Source: Streptomyces cupreus (GTDB taxonomy: Bacteria > Actinomycetota > Actinomycetes > Streptomycetales > Streptomycetaceae). Taken from it: DNA of 64,000 nucleotides. The position numbers and the translations under genes are program-made. The DNA is taken from assembly GCF_014257025.1 (NCBI RefSeq), contig NZ_JACMSF010000013.1, forward strand, positions 62,001 through 126,000, written 5' to 3'. The notes below the pieces were generated by a model. That model was not told where the DNA came from and made no database searches. It saw nothing but the letters and a program-made list of their open reading frames with translations. This document shows positions 62,682 through 64,000 of this stretch, in pieces. Numbering within the stretch: position 1 is the stretch's first letter; each line of letters opens with the position of its first letter.

Positions 62682-63814
62682 GCGCCGCCGGAGGCTTGGG
62701 CGACGGCACGCGCGCGGTGCGTGCCGGACTGCCCGAGCCGGTCAAGCACGAACCGACCCTGCCCGGTCCGGTGTTCGCGGCCCACTTCCATCTGCCGGGC
62801 GACCCCACCGGTCCGTACACCTACGGCCGCGACGAGAACCCGACCTGGACCCATCTGGAGCGGGCCATCGGGGAGCTGGAGGCGCCGGACGGGGACGGCG
62901 TCGAGACGCTCGTGTTCGCCTCCGGCATGGCGGCCATCTCCTCGGTCCTCCTCTCCCAACTGCGCGCCGGGGACTCGGTCGTCCTGCCCAGCGACGGTTA
63001 TCAGGCGCTGCCCCTGGTGCGCGACCAGCTGGAGGCGTACGGCATCGAGGTGCGCACCGCGCCAACCGGCGGCGACGCCCAGCTCGACGTCCTCGACGGC
63101 GCCCGGCTGCTGTGGCTTGAGACGCCCTCCAATCCAGGCCTGGACGTCTGCGACATCCGGCGCCTCGTCGAGGCGGCACACGCGCGTGGCGCCCTCGTCG
63201 CCGTCGACAACACGCTCGCGACGCCGCTCGGGCAACGCCCGCTGGAGCTCGGCGCCGACTTCTCGGTGGCGAGCGGCACCAAGCAGCTCACCGGGCATGG
63301 CGACATCCTGCTGGGCTACGTCTGTGGCCGCGCCGGTGAGGCGATGACCGCCGTCCGCCGCTGGCGCAAGATCGTCGGCGCGATTCCCGGCCCCATGGAG
63401 GCATGGCTCGCGCACCGCTCCCTCGCCACGCTCCAGTTGCGTGTGGACCGGCAGAACGCCACCGCCCTGGCGGTCGCCGAGGCGTTGCGCGACCGTCCGG
63501 AGGAGCTCGGGGTGCGCTACCCGGGGCTGCCGGCCGACCCCTCCCACGCGACCGCCGCACGGCAGATGCGCGGCTATGGGTGCGTGGTCTCCTTCACGCT
63601 CCCCACGCGCGCGCGTGCCGAGCGTTTTCTTGACGCGCTGCGGCTCGTGGACGACGCGACGAGCTTCGGCGGGGTGCGGTCCACGGCCGAGCGGCGCGGA
63701 CGCTGGGGAGGGGACGCGGTGCCGGAGGGCTTCATCCGGCTCTCGGTCGGTGCCGAGGACACCGAGGACCTGGTGGCGGATGTGCTGCGAGCGCTGGACG
63801 AGTCGGCGCGCTGA
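62678..63814 (+). CDS. cystathionine gamma-lyase / Cys-Met metabolism PLP enzyme
   Basis: 378 aa. The PLP lysine is Lys202 in VASGTKQLTGHGDILLG, with YTYGRDENPTWTHLERAI and FASGMAAISSVLLS near the start, as in the Cys/Met metabolism family. Annotated relatives are cystathionine gamma-lyases (cystathionine to cysteine, 2-oxobutyrate and ammonia), but cystathionine gamma-synthase cannot be excluded from sequence alone. Translationally coupled to the phosphatase gene and followed by a strong terminator. Confidence 0.88.
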   Translation: MSAAGGLGDGTRAVRAGLPEPVKHEPTLPGPVFAAHFHLPGDPTGPYTYGRDENPTWTHLERAIGELEAPDGDGVETLVFASGMAAISSVLLSQLRAGDSVVLPSDGYQALPLVRDQLEAYGIEVRTAPTGGDAQLDVLDGARLLWLETPSNPGLDVCDIRRLVEAAHARGALVAVDNTLATPLGQRPLELGADFSVASGTKQLTGHGDILLGYVCGRAGEAMTAVRRWRKIVGAIPGPMEAWLAHRSLATLQLRVDRQNATALAVAEALRDRPEELGVRYPGLPADPSHATAARQMRGYGCVVSFTLPTRARAERFLDALRLVDDATSFGGVRSTAERRGRWGGDAVPEGFIRLSVGAEDTEDLVADVLRALDESAR

Positions 63815-63845
63815 CCGCCTCGGTGGGGGGCCGGCTACGCACAAC

Positions 63846-63884
63846 GGACGGTCCGAGCCTCCCCCCTCGTGGCTCGGACCGTCC
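63846..63884 (+). terminator. hairpin terminator after the PLP enzyme gene
   Basis: GGACGGTCCGAGCC (63846-63859) and GGCTCGGACCGTCC (63871-63884), a perfect 14-base stem with an 11-base loop. Confidence 0.88.
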
Positions 63885-63922
63885 TCGGTTCCGCGCGCGA
63901 AGAACCGCGCGAACAAGGCTAG

Positions 63923-63951
63923 TTGACTCTGTGTCAGTGTCCAATCACAGT
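63923..63951 (+). promoter_or_regulatory. possible promoter for a gene beyond the right edge
   Basis: TTGACT (63923-63928), 17 bases, CACAGT (63946-63951). The surrounding 63910-63985 is AT-rich for this genome, as expected of a promoter region. The last 100 bases of the window contain no coding sequence. Confidence 0.35.
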
Positions 63952-64000
63952 AGCGACAGAGACCTATCGACTTATTTATAGTTGGGCGCGGCCGGGGGGC

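Overview
The window is high-GC actinobacterial DNA that reads as Streptomyces chromosome. Codon use is strongly GC3, starts are a mix of ATG, GTG and TTG, several genes have ATGA or GTGA start/stop overlaps, and several look leaderless. The content also fits the genus: SsgA with an IclR-type SsgR, the secreted copper/DyP locus (Sco, copper chaperone, DtpA), cydA-cydB-cydCD with a Rex operator, thiC and a KptA. From memory, the order ssgR-ssgA...thiC...hisC-cydAB-cydCD...kptA...serS-pheA-dtpA-copper genes matches the conserved core of the S. coelicolor chromosome close to oriC, here in reverse orientation. Three perfect parS sites, two near-parS sites and two groups of DnaA boxes agree with an origin-proximal position.

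Layout. 1-7.1 kb: primase/polymerase-like protein, a GAF-SpoIIE phosphatase, an Xaa-Pro aminopeptidase (M24 family), a MocR-type regulator and an MFS transporter. 7.0-8.8 kb: a CitG/MdcB-like protein and a secreted intradiol dioxygenase. 8.9-21.5 kb: an accessory block that looks inserted into the core. It consists of two divergent units. Leftward are a PaaI thioesterase, a dienelactone hydrolase, a CMD protein and a HAD phosphatase. Rightward is a nine-gene operon: an AvrD-like protein, a P-loop kinase-like protein, a ketoacyl-ACP synthase III, an ACP, a quinone-oxidoreductase-type reductase, two MFS exporters, an FAD monooxygenase and a SnoaL-like protein, with an XRE/MmyB-type regulator convergent at its end. 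The KSIII and ACP can supply a 3-oxoacyl thioester, which is the expected substrate class for AvrD. The block is therefore a plausible syringolide- or butenolide-like small-molecule (signal) pathway and is the most novel part of the window.

21.7-28.5 kb: an anti-sigma-type ATPase, then the copper operon (membrane protein, YcnI, Sco, PCuAC chaperone, CopC-CopD fusion) ending in the Tat-exported DyP peroxidase. 28.5-32.1 kb: pheA, a DnaA-box-rich 530-bp gap, serS and a HAD phosphatase. 32.6-36.1 kb: two ABC-2 ATPase/permease pairs. 36.3-42.6 kb: M24-like protein, an alpha/beta-hydrolase-SDR fusion, a second DnaA-box group, kptA, an LLM oxidoreductase, a second HAD phosphatase and a LytM peptidase. 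42.8-48.9 kb: cytochrome bd oxidase with its CydDC transporter. 49.1-55.6 kb: hisC, a LacI regulator, a metallophosphatase, a membrane protein and a TerD-VWA protein. 55.7-64 kb: thiC with a THI element, a YibE/F transporter-like protein, ssgA, ssgR, small membrane and cupin proteins, a tyrosine phosphatase and a cystathionine gamma-lyase.

I saw no rRNA, tRNA, CRISPR array, integrase or insertion sequence.
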